Shown: positions 23,241 to 34,580 of the stretch, piece by piece | Layout of the letters: every line of letters starts with the position of its first letter | Numbering within the stretch: position 1 is the first letter of the stretch | Source of the DNA: Kingdonia uniflora | Taxonomy: Eukaryota; Streptophyta; Magnoliopsida; Ranunculales; Circaeasteraceae | Assembly (NCBI GenBank): GCA_014058105.1 | Contig: JACGCM010002890.1 | Coordinates: 62,001-126,000 of the forward strand | Length of the DNA stretch: 64,000 bases | Reading direction: 5' to 3' | Notes under the pieces: generated by a model | What the model was told of the DNA's origin: nothing | Database searches by the model: none | What the model saw: the letters and a program-made list of their open reading frames with translations, nothing else | Position numbers and translations under genes: made by a program

Positions 23241-23369
23241 TTAAAACGACGGGGGTTCCAAAATTACGACATCTAATGGAAGTCGTATTTTTCATTCAAA
23301 GTATGACACATGCGCCAAGTCACAAATTACTATCCAAAAGTGCTGGCATTTACACATTTTTATGTAGTG

Positions 23370-25397
23370 AGCGGCCCATAATCCTGAGATAACGAGATTT
23401 GGCGTTGATAACATAAAAAATGACGTCGATAGTGGCTGGTCCTGTGGCAATAGGAAAGATGATCTAGCCTACTCGTTCTTCTTTGGAACCATTGAACCCA
23501 CTGATATCGGTGTAGCTCTGAATAACTGGGTCGGCCAAACCCATTTGGTTGATAGTGCCCTGAAAAAGAATCTCAATACCACTTTCAGTACCGATCATCA
23601 TCGTGTGCATGAAAAACTTCTTCATTTTAATCATTATTACTAACGCATCATGATGTAGAAATTTGACATGGCTAGTATCACAATCTTTGAAGGAAATCCC
23701 GAGTCGGTGATTGCTCGACTTGGGAAGAAGCTTGGCTTCTTTGTCTTAAGGTGATAGATTACAGTATTCTGATAGTCTACTGCACTTTGATCTGTTGGAA
23801 TTAGTGATCTGATTGATTTAGGTCATGTTGTTGTGGTGCATATGATAAAGATACTTCTCCTCAACTTGATCATTGGTCTGAATAACTTTAAGCTGCTTCT
23901 TTCTGTTACCATCTTTGTCAGTAGAATGATGGTTTACCTTGTCATGCAGGAAATATGTTTGACTATCGATTAGTTCCAGTGGTTGAGAGACGCAGTAGAG
24001 CTTATCCTTTAAAAGTAATGAAAAAATTGTAGAGCTTCGGACATTCATCTTTTGGAGGATGAGTTTATTCAGAAGACTGCCTTTCTGAGGGTAGCAAGTG
24101 TTGCCCTTGGTGCGTTTTTGATCTCTCTGTTCCTCCTTTGGTTCAGTGGTTTGATCAATAGATGAGCCTTTGATGGAGAGGACATATTTAATAGATTTTG
24201 TCGCTCAGACATCATCCTCTCCAGGTCGACATAACTATTGACCTTGGTGATCATATCCTCCAAGGTAGTAGGTTTATTGAGGAGGAGGTGTTCTTTGGCC
24301 TTGCACTCGAGTTGGAGCGCGTTGGTGAAAGCAGTAACAACTATTTTCTAATCGAGATTATCCACTTTACGCGCGAGCTCTCAAAATTTCTTCACAAAAT
24401 CCTCGAGCTTCTCTCTGTATGGCTGTTTAAAACTGATAAGAGAATATAAATTTTCCTTTTTGCCCCTATTGTGAGTATATGTCTTAATGAACTATTTCTA
24501 AAGCTGGTCGAATGTATATATGGAGTCCTCAGGGAGAGAATGAAACCATCAGAGTGGTTCCTCCTATAAACTTATGGTAAACAGATGATAGAGGATGTGG
24601 TTAAAATTGGAGTATAACCCTAATGAATCATGGTACTGTTGAATGTACTCCTTCGGGTCAGTACCTTTGTATTTACAAATTTTGGAAGTATGAAAACCAT
24701 TTGGTATCTCCATATCGAATAGCTCCATGGAAATCAGACTTCCTTGTAGTTTTATGATGTCGCCGGTAGTAACCAGAGCTTGCGCTTCGATCAACTCCTT
24801 AATTTGTTGGTCTATATGTTCTTTCGTGACGTAATGACGTACTGGTTGAATTGCTGAGCGAGCAAGTTTTGGAAGATGACTACCGGTACCTTCACTCAGG
24901 CGATCTCGTACTGGAACTTGGTATTGAGGTCACTATTCTTCCTCTTAACGGACAGAAATTTGGTGACCTCGACTGACTTCGGACTAAACTTCACCCCTAA
25001 AATGTATAGATGGCTATGGTTCATGTTGTAGATTCCTGGAAATAGCTTTACTGGCAACTCCTTGTGGTCCCAATCTCTTCCTTGCAGAAATACAGAAGAT
25101 CTCTGGCAACTAATCGTGACCTCTGGCAGGAGAAGCCTGCTGAGTATTTTGTAGAGCCTCTAAGGTAGTCTGCATTATTGTCATATGGTCTTCATGTCGT
25201 TTGAGCACTGTCAAACGATCTTTTCATTCTGTATCGAGCTCTTTCTCACTAAGCTCCCGATCCTTAGTTAACTAAAGTTCGAGCTCGACGCATTTCTCTG
25301 TTTAGGTGTTGAGATTCACCTGTAATTTTATAAGTTATCCCGGCTCCATTGAAATATCGAGTTGGGTTTCTGTAGCCGGTCGTCTAGAAATAGCCAT
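23370..25397 (-). pseudogene. Gag and N-terminal protease of gypsy element A
   Basis: The likely gag start is the ATG at 25397 (MAISRRPATETQLDISMEPG), soon followed by a stop. The conserved gag core is at 24794-24564 (MEIPNGFHTSKICKYKGTDP, then KEYIQQYHDSLGLYSN), matching the gag of elements B and C (FHTPKICKYRNT, FHAPKIHKYRNT). Downstream blocks at 24263-23818 correspond to the gag C-terminal region. Protease sequence is at about 23640-23370; the expected D-T-G-S active site reads GTES, so catalysis is lost. The block ends at the right border of CACTA1 in the middle of the protease. Confidence 0.75.
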
Positions 25398-25453
25398 TAT
25401 TGAAAGTTGTAATGAAAGAATGCCTTAGGATATCGTGGAAATGCAATCTTTAA

Positions 25454-25469
25454 CATAGACGACACCAAA
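25454..25469 (-). promoter_or_regulatory. Primer binding site of gypsy element A
   Basis: On the minus strand TTTGGTGTCGTCTATG follows the 5' LTR directly. The same start occurs in B (33785-33770) and, as TTTGGCACCGTCTGTG, in C (55027). This PBS type is common in Tat-lineage elements. Confidence 0.75.
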
Positions 25470-26088
25470 TGTAATGGCCAAATTCTGCAAGCTCGAAATG
25501 GCTTGGAATTCGCAATCACACCAATGAACCTACAATAATATTCTAATAGAAAGTAAGAGATGACGCAGGTGATTTTAGCATGGAAAACCTCTGAATAGGT
25601 AAAAACCACGACCTCGAGTGGAGGATTTTTGTAAAAGTATCTTTATTGTTTGAGGTGGATATCTAATTACAAGTAATCTCTACATGAAGAAATACTTGAA
25701 CCTTGTAACTAAGAAGTTTTTATATTGCTGAGAATCTAGAATAAGTAGCTTCTTAATGATCTCTTGTATAATTTTCTGGTCCCTGTCTCTTCTGAAATTT
25801 TTCCTTTATATAGGCATTCTTTACAACCCTTCATCGCGCTGGAGTACATTTTTTGAACAATGTGGTTAGTGACGGTTAACTGAGTAACTGACGAGTTTGT
25901 GAGGGACAGGTGTCTTTGACTGGATAAGGCTTTTTGGTTTATGTTTGGCCCACATTCTTAACCAGTTCGTGGGGTAGGTTTGAATGTTGACTGGGGAAGT
26001 TATCTTCAAAATGTGTGAGTCTGAGATGGAGGTGATTCGAACTTGCGATAGCTCAACTTTAGGTAAGATCGGGGGATAGGTCCCTACA
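25470..26088 (-). mobile_element. 5' LTR of gypsy element A (619 bp)
   Basis: On the minus strand it begins TGTAGGGACCTATCC and ends CCATTACA directly before the PBS, giving TG...CA ends. A TATATAAA box lies near 25805-25812. About 400 bp align with the orphan LTR at 2240-2650 in opposite orientation. The LTR abuts the upstream region of the element B antisense ORF, so A inserted into B or the two were joined by deletion. Confidence 0.85.
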
Positions 26089-26463
26089 GTAAGTTTGGCG
26101 AGTTCCATGTGTGGGTAGAGGTATGATATGATGTGTTGTTAGAAATTTGTTGTTGACAGTTTTGGGTAGGAAAAGTCAAAGTGTTAAAGGGTAAATATGA
26201 AATTGGAAGTATTTGGAATTATAGAGAAGAGTTGAAGGCTCAAAGGGGAAAAATTAAGGGTATTTGGGATTATGGGGATGAGTTGAAGGGTCAAAGGGGA
26301 ATAATTGAGTGAGTATGAATGCATGGCTATCGCACGCTCGTAGGAGCAGGGGTATTTATTTAAAAGACTATCAATTATATAAAAATGTGGGGAAAAGTAA
26401 GAGAGGTGAGATAGTAGGTTTAGTGAGGTAATGATGGCATTATGGGGAAAATAAGGCGGTTGA

Positions 26464-26474
26464 AGGTGGGCGTA
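26464..26474 (+). promoter_or_regulatory. Candidate TATA box for antisense ORF of element B
   Basis: A TATTTAAAAGG motif lies about 55 bp upstream of the first ATG of the plus-strand block at 26519 and about 450 bp upstream of the conserved domain. It parallels the CTATAAAT at 4011 in element A. Inferred from position only. Confidence 0.25.
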
Positions 26475-26518
26475 TTTAAAAGGAGAGAGAAAAATCTAGT
26501 TTTGTCTTACCCTATGCT

Positions 26519-28992
26519 ACCATTTTCTCTGAAGGAAAAAGAAAAATGGTAGCTGCCATTCTTGTTCTGCTCCAGTGTTGAAGGTGGAATCTTACTGCTC
26601 CATTATTATTTTTTTCATTACAGGTAGGTTTTATGGTCTCCCTTCTATGTGTTTTGTTTATGGGTTTTATTTTGCTATGGGTAAAGTAAAAATGGGGGTC
26701 TGCCATTAATGGTGGGATGTGGTGGAGGTGGTGGTTAGTTGAAGCAGTGGACGAAAAAAACCTAATGAAGGTGGACTTCGGGGTGGTATAAAATAATGGG
26801 TAGTTTATTAGGTGTGACAATCATCGAGGCTGGCTGAAATATGACCGATAAGAGATAGTATTTTTTTTTTGGCAGTATCCGTGTCGACTCGAGGGTTTTA
26901 ACTTGAATATCTCGAGATAATCTTGTTCCTTCTTCTTTTATAGGGTATAATACGTACCCGCGAGTCTTCGAGGATGAGGTTGATAGATGAGGATGATGAC
27001 ATGACAAATGAACCGAGCATATAAGGTTGAGAGGAAAGGAGTACTAACCTCGAAGAGTTACACATTGCAAACGATGTGCCTCTGGCAGTAATTATACCCA
27101 AATTTTTGGTGGTACGACAAAGTTGACGGAGAGCTCGGGTAGTTGGGGAGAACGGCAAAGAGGAAGAAGAGAAGGAGGAGGGTAAAGTCAATCACACAGG
27201 GAATGTAAGGAAGGATAGAAAGAGGGAGGAGGAGGGTAAGAGTAAGGGAATTAGCGAAGAGACAGGTGACGAGGGCACTTTTGTCAGATATGTCTCACCG
27301 CATGAGCAAGCAAGGCTTAGTCGATTCATGTTATAACATGATCTAGTGGGAAAATGTATTATTTTGGTGCCATATGGGTCAGAGTTTTCTTTTATGGGCG
27401 TACCCAGTAAAGGGATGATAGTATTCAGGGGGCAAATTCAATTGGGAATGCAGATACCCCTTCGATGGTTGGTAAAGGAGGTGTTAAATTTTTAGGATGT
27501 GGCGCCATGCAAAATGAATGAGAACTTCTATGAAATGATGAGTGTTATTGAGGGCTTGAATAATGACCTGGTACGCGAAGGGAGGAGTCGCTCAACTTGA
27601 AGAAGGGGAATAAAAAGGTGGGAGCGTAACGCATTCAATGTCATCCGGATAAGCCTTGGTTGTTTGACCTGTACTCGACTGGTCATGGGTGGGATAAGGA
27701 CTTAATTGTGGTGAGGGGATGTTTTGAATTTGTAGATGATGAAGTAGATCTTGCTCTGACCCATAGGCTGTTCAATGCGAGTAAGTGTATATTCGAGTAT
27801 CTTGTATTGCATTTCTTTGGCCATTGCGTGAATTTGAATATGAATTTATTGCAGATCCTGAGACTAGTGTACTGCAAAATCCTCGGCATTAGTTGGACAA
27901 TATGATCGACGAGAGCGACAAGCGAATAAACAAAGCCTTTTGAAGGCTAAACATATCAAGGAAGAGGTGAAAGAAAATGGATACGATGCTCAATGGACCT
28001 TCGACCGTAGCTGAACCTTCGAAAAGAAGATAAAAGGTTGCCCCTCCCGAAGAGGTAAGTGAGATAGATTACAACAACTTGATGAGGCCAAAGTCTACCT
28101 TTGTGTCGAGGACTTGTCGTGGGGTTGCAGTGGTGGCGGCCGAGACAAGGAGGCGATGCTCGAGCTCCCTAGAGGGAGTGCAACCGGTGCAAAAGGGTAA
28201 GGGAAAATATTTTACTGATGGGTTGAGTACTCAGGTGATGAGGACGATGCCTCAAAAGATGTCGCATGATCATATGGAATAAGGGGCTAACTCAGCCGAG
28301 GCCGGGCAACTTGTGGCCAAACAAGAGGATACTGCTTGAGCTATGGCCGAGTCGATGATGAACTTGTGTGCTTTAAACCTGGATAAAGCAGGGTGTCGGG
28401 CAGGGATGGTCTGGCACCAGGCAGATGTAATTCCTGACCAGGAAATATATTTTCTTTGATAAACTTGCTAAATAGGCGAAGTGTTTGCTATTGTACAAAT
28501 GCATGTTTGGCTGATTTCTTTTAAGAAGGCCCAGAAAGCATCTCTTGAGAGGTTGAAAGAGTTAGTTGATGGAGAGGAGCTCGCAAAGGGAACCATCATG
28601 TTGTTAAACACCCGAGTCACTGAACTAGAGTAGGAGATATTTCAAGCTTGAGCCAATACAGTCATGGAGAACTTGGCTGTGGTTAAGCGATATGAGGCGA
28701 AGATGGCATGGTTAGAGATGAGGCTGACTGATAATCATGCACGATTCCAGGAAGATTTTCACCAAGAGTCTAGTATTACTTCATCTTTAAAGCAATTCAT
28801 AGATGAGTTAGGCTATGATCCAGACACCTTTGAATGCTACCTTTCAGAAGAGCTACCCAGTCCGGGTATCGAGGGTGTGGTAGAAGTTGAAGTGATGGAA
28901 TCAGTTCCTATTTTTGGGGTGGGCAGTGTGGAGAACGAAGAAGTCGCGCCTATTGGGGAGACTCCTGGTACTGCTAGAAAAAATACTCAGTG
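26519..28992 (+). pseudogene. Antisense ORF of gypsy element B, decayed
   Basis: Plus-strand blocks: an N-terminal VSPHEQARLSRF, then PYGSEFSFMGVPSKGMIVF, then LGMQIPLRWLVKEVLNF and MNENFYEMMSVIEGLN (27290-27560). A middle block (28050-28280) has SEIDYNNLMRPKSTFVSRT and QKGKGK. A coiled-coil block (28664-28990) ends in an acidic tail. The same blocks in the same order are found on the minus strand of element C (64000-62402), with phrases such as VSPLEQVRLEQF, RLVKEVLNFWDV and MDYNNLTWKSSFESRT. The conserved part resembles the plant 'putative gypsy type transposon' domain. The frame is broken several times and probably has introns (donor-like GTAAGT near 27781). It abuts truncated pol at 28998. 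Function unknown. Confidence 0.7.
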
Positions 28993-28997
28993 ATAAC

Positions 28998-30217
28998 TAG
29001 GATGTGTTCCCTGCTTCCCAAAGGTTTAAGGAAGAGGCCCACCAGATCGACGACCCATCTTTTAAAGGGCCAAGCTACTTTGCCACAGTAGAAGTCTTAT
29101 TATGGGCTTTTGATGCCGTGGGCGTGACGTTTCACATATTCATTGGCCTGCTTCTTCATGTTCGGCCAAAATAAACCTTGTGTTATTGCACTAAGAGCCA
29201 TAAATCAGTTGGCGGTATGGGATCCACAATTCCCTACGTATAGCTAATAGTGGCAGCTTCTTGTTGAGATATGCATTTGAGGTGTACTCCATTTGGAGAT
29301 TTGCAGTATAAATTTCCTTTGAGAATTGTTTACCTTCGGCAATTTTCCAAGAAGATCCGTTTTTCTTTCGAATCTTCGGGTAATGTGGAATGGTTAAAGT
29401 ACGCGAGGAAGGGTGTGAACCAGTCTTCAGGATCAAGACTCTCGCCCCTAGTATTGATGGTATTAATTTTCTTCTGGTCGATACTTTGGTGTTAGAGTAC
29501 TTCGATACTGAGTTTTGGGGTTTGGACTATCCAAGCATTGCATCAATGTAAGCGAGGGCATCGGCGTGCCTATTTTCTCCTCGAAGGTAATGTATGATCA
29601 AAGATTTTTTAGTGAAACAATTCATGCGTTGGTGGACGAGCGCTGTGTATTCAGTCATTGGACCGTTCGCCTAGTTTTTTCCAGTATACTATCTTTGGAT
29701 GAGCTGTGAGTTGGTGAAAATGGCTAGTTGAGGAACTCTGAGCTCGAGGGCTTGTTAGTACACTCAAAGTTGAGTTTGAGAGTATTTTTGATGCGGTCAT
29801 TTGATGGTGTAACCAATACAATACCTATCCTGAAACCATTTGAGCCTACAGACCCAACTGTAAAGAGACGTTATCCTATATTAGGGTTCAAGGGGTTGTT
29901 ATATTCTGGCTAGTCTTTGGGTAGGTCGTCTTTGTGTTTTTCCCCATCTGTGTCTTCAACCGAGAAGTCCGCCAAGAAATTGATGATTGCCTGACCTATT
30001 TGGGATACCTATTTCTCAAAAGTGATATCATGCTCACCAAGGTAGACAGACGATTGATGTACCTATCTGGATTTCTCTTTATTGGCAAGGACTTCTTGAT
30101 GGGGGTATAATATGTTTGGAAATAGGGTTTGAGTTTTTGTGATGTATAGACAAGTGTCAGAAGAAGTCGTTCGAGTTTGGTATACCTAGTTTTGGATGGT
30201 GTTAGTGTTTTACTCAT
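28998..30217 (-). pseudogene. RNase H region and truncated integrase of element B
   Basis: 30217-29996 is the end of the RT-linked RNase H (MSKTLTPSKTRYTKLERLLL). The second RNase H follows in pieces, and 29436-29191 reads HPSSRTLTIPHYPKIRKKNG and SWKIAEGKQFSKEIYTANLQ, the linker into integrase also found in C. Then comes part of the zinc-finger region and the start of the core (WPFKRWVVDLVGLF). The sequence breaks near 28998, before the catalytic residues, and joins the end of the antisense ORF. The integrase core is therefore deleted. Confidence 0.75.
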
Positions 30218-30653
30218 TTTTTTATGCCTGCCTCAATTCAGATAAGGACTGAGCTAATAGACTCATCTGTAACAGCAAGATAGAGGGAAAGTACCTTGCC
30301 TTCGACTGGGGTGCTCATGAAAGGTAGTTGGCCAAGGTAAGTCTTGAGTTCGAGGAAAGTTTGTTCTCACTCGGGTATTCAATTAACATCGGGGTTTTTT
30401 TTCTTGGGTTTATGGATACCTTAATCCACAGGAGGGAGAATAGCCACGCACATCGATCGAAGGATTTAGAAATAAAGTGCTTGAGGGATCCTATTTTACT
30501 TGTTACCTTCTGGACATCTTTTTTTGTTCAGGGAGAATGCATATCAATGAGGGCCCGAATTTGGGTAGGGTCGATCTCAATGCCTCGCTTACTAATGAGA
30601 TAGCCAAGGAATTTTCCAGATGAGACACCAAAGTGGCATTTGTCTGGGTTTAA

Positions 30654-31430
30654 TTACACTTGGTATGATCGAAAGATGGAGAAAACTTCGGTTAGGTCTT
30701 GTATATGGGTATTTTTATGGAGGTTCTTGCAAAGAATATCATGGATACAGACTTCGATTGACTTGCCAAGCAAGGGTTTATACATTGTAGTAACATGGCA
30801 CTGGTAAGTTGTGCCCGCATTATTGAGCCTGAATGGTATTACGTTAAAACAGTAGAGCCCTTGTTCAGTGATAAAGGAAGTTTTAATTTGATCTTCAGGG
30901 AGAAGGGGTACCCGATTATAACCCAAGGCCGCATCTATCATGGGGAGGCGTTCATGGCCTGCTATGGCATTGAGAAGCACGAAAATGATAGGGTGGGGTA
31001 AGCTATTTATCCTTCGGCGTGTACTTGTTAAGATCAGTGAAGTCGACGTAAATTCAGATCTTGACATTCTTTAGGTACGGCGACGATGTTCGAGATACAA
31101 TCAGGATATTTGTCCTCGCGTATGAATCCTGCGTCTAAGAGCTTTTCGACCTCGAGGTTTCTAGCATCTCGAATCCTTGTGGCTGCGGTACATTTCTTTT
31201 GGTTGACAGCCGTTGATTTAGGAATAAGATCGAGTCGATAGCAGGCGAGGGTGGGGTCGACCCCAGGAATCTCGTAGAATGTCCAGTTAAAGACATCTTT
31301 GTTGGATCGAAAGAATGTGGCAAGTTGAAGTTTTTCGTCGCTTGTCAAGGAGCTGCTGATAAATGTTCCTCGACTAGGATCGTCGAGTTCGGTATACAAT
31401 GTTGATTCGATGGTTGGTGGATTTGTGTAT
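30654..31430 (-). pseudogene. Reverse transcriptase of element B, catalytic box lost
   Basis: The N-terminal spacer (31399-31080: DVFNWTFYEIPGVDPTLACY, RLDLIPKS) leads into RT. The palm has MIDAALGYNRVPLLPEDQ and FVITEQGLYCF-like motifs, but the YIDD box reads CIHD, so two catalytic features are changed. Frame shifts occur near 31060 and 30650. The domain is homologous to RT of C (57430-58143) and A. Confidence 0.8.
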
Positions 31431-31559
31431 GGAGTCGATGTGGTGGTGAGGGAGAGTTACTGTAATTGCTAGGGGTTTTACTAGCTTTTGTGTAAGATCG
31501 ATCTCTGGGTACTCATAGAATCGAGCAAGCCTTTAAGATCCTTTCAAGTCCTAGGTGCC

Positions 31560-33718
31560 AATTGGGGTGGTGAAGCGCAGGGTTTGGTGGTAAGTTAAAG
31601 GGATTGCCTTCATGACATGGAGCCAATCGAAGCCCAAAATGCCGAGGTACTCAGATTTTTTATCGATGACTAAGAAGCTAGTTTGTTAAACCACGGGGCC
31701 CGTAGTGACGGGGAGGCTGATTCTTCCCATGACAACTTCGGTAGATCCGTTGAAGACTTTTAGTTCGACGTTGGCTGGGATGATTAGATCAATCTTTCAC
31801 ATAACATTGACTGCTTGAAGAAATAATACGTCGTCTACATTTTTGGTATCGACGAGCATTGTGTGGAGAACGAGGTGCTTGACTTTTATCATAATGACCA
31901 AAGGGTCAGAGTGAAGAAAATGAACATGGGAGATGTCACAATCGATGAAGGATATACCTTCGGGTCGAGGATAATGACTTGATTTGGATAGGAGGACCAG
32001 GAGTTTTTACTTGTATGTGAGTTTTCAACATTCTTCGACCTGCTTTCGTTTGCTTCGGGTGTGACCGCTATCGATATTGTTAACTTCGATCATATGAGCT
32101 TGGAAGATGTGTACATGGTTGGGTCCCGTAATTGGTGCTGCCTAAGGCTTGAGGTAACTGGAGAGATCGATGGTGTAATGGTGTAGGCACTCTACTTGGA
32201 GTAACATCTCTAGTGAAAATTGTAACGCGTAACACTTGTTAGTGGGATGCCAGTTACACTTGTGGATCTAACAATATGGTTCATCCTTCTTGACTTCGAT
32301 GGGATAAGGGGTTTGCTAAATAGGGTTGACCTGGATGATTGGTTGTATGGTACTGATGGTGATAGTAAGTTTGGGTAGAACTAGCATGGGTTGCTTCTTG
32401 TGAGGCTGGGTGGATTGGTCATCAAAGTTATCGCATTTTTAGTTGTCGATCTCGTTGAAGATGGATACAACCATGGTTATGTTAGGTTATCATGGCTTAC
32501 TGTTGTTGGTGGTGGGGGCTTGTCCCTGGCGATTAATTTCGTGGAGACGCTCGGGGTCGATGTATCCATTTACTTTGTACAACATCTCTTGAAGGGTTCA
32601 GGGATTTTGGAGGACGATGTATTCTTTGACGCGGCTATGGTTGGGCAAGGCATTCGAGTAGGCTAACATGGCATTCGCGCAATAAAGGTTCTCCACTTTG
32701 TGCGTTTCATGAAAAAAATGTTTGGTAAAGTTCTCGAGTGTTTCAACGGGTGTCTTCTGGAAGTTGAAGAGGGCATCTACTTGGACTTCGTGGTCTTTGT
32801 CGAAGGCAAAATGAGAGATGAACAAATTGGATATCTATTCAAAGCTTCAAATGGACCCATTGGGGAGGCTGTGGTACCATTTAAGGGGATTGTCAGTAAG
32901 GCTGGTAGGAAGCATTCGACAATGGATGTGATCCGCGGAGGACTGAAGGCTTAAAGTATTTTGGAACTCGATTACATGAGATTGAGGGTTGGTATTTCGA
33001 TATTTGCAAATTTTTGGGGTATGGAAGTTCGGAGGCACATCGATAGCGAGGAGTTTCAGGCAGATAAGATTGTTAAGGCAACTCTAAGAGTTCGGAGTAG
33101 GGCTGGCACTGATATGGATGGCAGTGTAGATTTTCTGGCCGAGCTCCTGTTGGGTGAGATAGGCTGCTCGAGGGGGAGAAAGGTGAGGTCGTGGTGCGGG
33201 TTGGGAGTATGCTTGGCACTGCATTCTCCCAAGCGTTCCTGGGCAGGATGCCTTGGGGGTTGTCGGGAAGTTTGAAGAGCAAAATCAGACAAGTCTTTTG
33301 AAATGGGGACATCGAGGTGTATCGATCATTTGGGTATGTTAGTGGGGGCACCTTCGGCACCAAGGTGGACCAGTAGCACCTCAATATACGGGTGGGAGCC
33401 TAGCCACACGCGGGCAGATATACACGAGGGTACAGGGGCTCGGGGATGCACAAAGGTGTCCTGGGTTTGTACCAGCTATAGTTCCCGAACTGTGTGGCGC
33501 AGCGCATCGAGAGCTCAGTGTTGTCTGTCATTTTCCTCCAAATGGTGTTGCCATTTAGTTTTGTGCTCATGACGACGGCCTTTGCTTTTGAGGCAAAGTT
33601 GGTTGGCTTGACGCTCCTCTTCTTGAGCGAACTATTGGCTTATATGGACCAGCTGGGCAATAATGCCATCAGTAGGGGTACCGACAATAGCTTAGGTGGA
33701 ATGAAGGGTGGAGGCCAT
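31560..33718 (-). pseudogene. Gag and protease of gypsy element B
   Basis: Gag starts at the ATG at 33718 (MASTLHST), parallel to the C gag start at 55094 (MAPTLCSTSAIVG). The gag core is at 33038-32598: MPPNFHTPKICKYRNTNPQ, LKWYHSLPNGSI, then ALFNFQKTPVETLENFTKHF, matching C. The protease is at about 31900-31600 and reads LVDTKNVDDVLFLQ where C has DTGSAADVFFLQ, so the Gly of the DTG motif is lost, and GFDWLHVMKAIPLTYHQTL matches the C-terminal part of C protease. Many stops. Confidence 0.75.
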
Positions 33719-33769
33719 TGGATATTGGTAAAGTGAGAAAGAAAAAGGGATTGAGGACAATGGGTATAG

Positions 33770-33785
33770 CACAGACGACACCAAA
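33770..33785 (-). promoter_or_regulatory. Primer binding site of gypsy element B
   Basis: TTTGGTGTCGTCTGTG on the minus strand follows the LTR directly and is nearly identical to the sites of A and C. Confidence 0.75.
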
Positions 33786-34506
33786 TTTAGGCGGGGTAAT
33801 CTCGAAGAGGGGAGTTCACACTCTTACATCATGGGATTAAGCTTGCTATAAAGGGTTTACCAGCCAGTTGACTAACAATATGAGATTATACTGCGTAGAC
33901 ACACTTGCGTAGAGTCTAAGAAATAGGATTTACCATGATCTCGAGCAAGGATTTGAATGGGGAACTAAATATATAAATGAGATTATAGTTTGGATTGGTT
34001 GGAGCTCGAATATGCTCGAAGGTTTCTAATCTTATGAGAAGGTTTGAGCTGAGTTTTCTAACCTCCTTATGATGGTTCACCTCCCCTATTTATAGGAGAT
34101 AGGAAAGGATGAGTCACCATAGAGAGGTCATATTATAAGTATACCCTTTTGGGGTAGCTGTCCCATACAGAAGGTCGGTTATGCCAATGTAGCTGTCTAC
34201 CGGCCTATCTGCCATATTGTCTACTAATTTTTTTGCCTTTGACTATATACTGGTATGGGCGAAGCTTTGTTTGGATTCGAGTGCAGGTTCGCCCTAGGCC
34301 TTGGTTGACGCTTGAGATCTCTGGTCTTCGTGGCTTTGGTAGGCTTTGATGTGGCCTTCGAGTGTTTGGTTATTCTTGGAAGGCTTTGGGTAGGCCATAT
34401 ACCTTTGGCTGCTTTGTGGGTTCTTTAGGCTTTGAGTCTTAGGTAGACTTCGATGTAGCCTTCGAGTGTTCGGTTAGTCTCGGAGGGCCACGAGTAGGCT
34501 ACTACA
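33786..34506 (-). mobile_element. 5' LTR of gypsy element B (721 bp)
   Basis: Begins TGTAGTAGCCTACTCG on the minus strand, as does the LTR of element C at 54349. A CCTATAAATAGG-type TATA region is at about 34083-34096. The inner end is just before the PBS; the expected CA end is not perfect. GC-rich CTTTGG/GCCTTCGA phrases recur within 34280-34480. Confidence 0.85.
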
Positions 34507-34580
34507 CTCTTTACCAAATAATTTTCCTCAAGAATCCATAAATCTCTTTCGCCGAGGTCTCATTCATCAATAGGTACTTT
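34507..34580 (-). pseudogene. Gag fragment of copia element D between B and CACTA2
   Basis: These 74 bp read LLMNETSAKEIYGFL on the minus strand, a classical copia gag phrase (compare ETAKELWxxLE). They continue the gag frame left at 51378 on the other side of CACTA2 once one TTT target duplication is dropped. The left end abuts the LTR of element B, so B entered the same gag. Confidence 0.85.

Larger units (their letters stand above)
12531..23369. mobile_element. CACTA transposon 1, 10.8 kb, carrying host gene fragments
   Basis: The ends are inverted: CACTACGTAAAAA at 12531 and its near complement TTTTTATGTAGTG ending at 23369. CACTA elements start with CACTA and make 3-bp target duplications. 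Here AAC (12528-12530) faces AGC (23370-23372), one mismatch. Removing the element and one 3-bp copy makes the element A protease frame continuous and aligned with element C, which strongly supports the boundaries. Subterminal GTCGT/ACGAC motifs repeat at both ends, including AGTCGTATTTTTC in direct orientation at about 12607 and 23281. I see no recognisable TNP2-type transposase, so it is probably non-autonomous. Inside are fragments of NET3-like, ARA6-like and ARF genes. Confidence 0.85.
4391..26088 (-). mobile_element. Ty3/gypsy element A, Tat lineage, 5' LTR present, 3' LTR missing
   Basis: In minus-strand order: 5' LTR (26088-25470), PBS (25469-25454), gag (from 25397), protease split by CACTA1 (23370/12530), RT, RNase H, a second RNase H, integrase (to 9112), tandem repeats, antisense ORF. 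The RT-before-integrase order is that of Ty3/gypsy. The second RNase H, the PBS starting TTTGGTGTCGTC and the antisense ORF are Tat-lineage traits. RNase H and integrase catalytic residues survive, but gag and pol carry stops and the protease DTG motif is changed, so it is not autonomous. No minus-oriented 3' LTR is visible below 4391. Confidence 0.85.
26089..34506 (-). mobile_element. Ty3/gypsy element B, Tat lineage, truncated
   Basis: Minus-strand order: LTR (34506-33786), PBS, gag from 33718, protease, RT, RNase H, start of integrase (to about 28998), then the antisense ORF on the plus strand (26519-28992). The LTR start TGTAGTAGCCTACTCG and gag are shared with element C, so B and C belong to one family. 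The integrase core and the expected tandem repeats are deleted. No 3' LTR is present: the element runs into the LTR of A at 26088. B inserted in the gag of copia element D, since D coding sequence directly abuts its LTR. Confidence 0.85.

Noticed and set aside
26512..27191. Three minus-strand open frames of 81-102 codons
   Set aside because: They lie opposite the antisense ORF of element B, have low-complexity Ser/His/Thr content and no recognisable motif; they are shadows.
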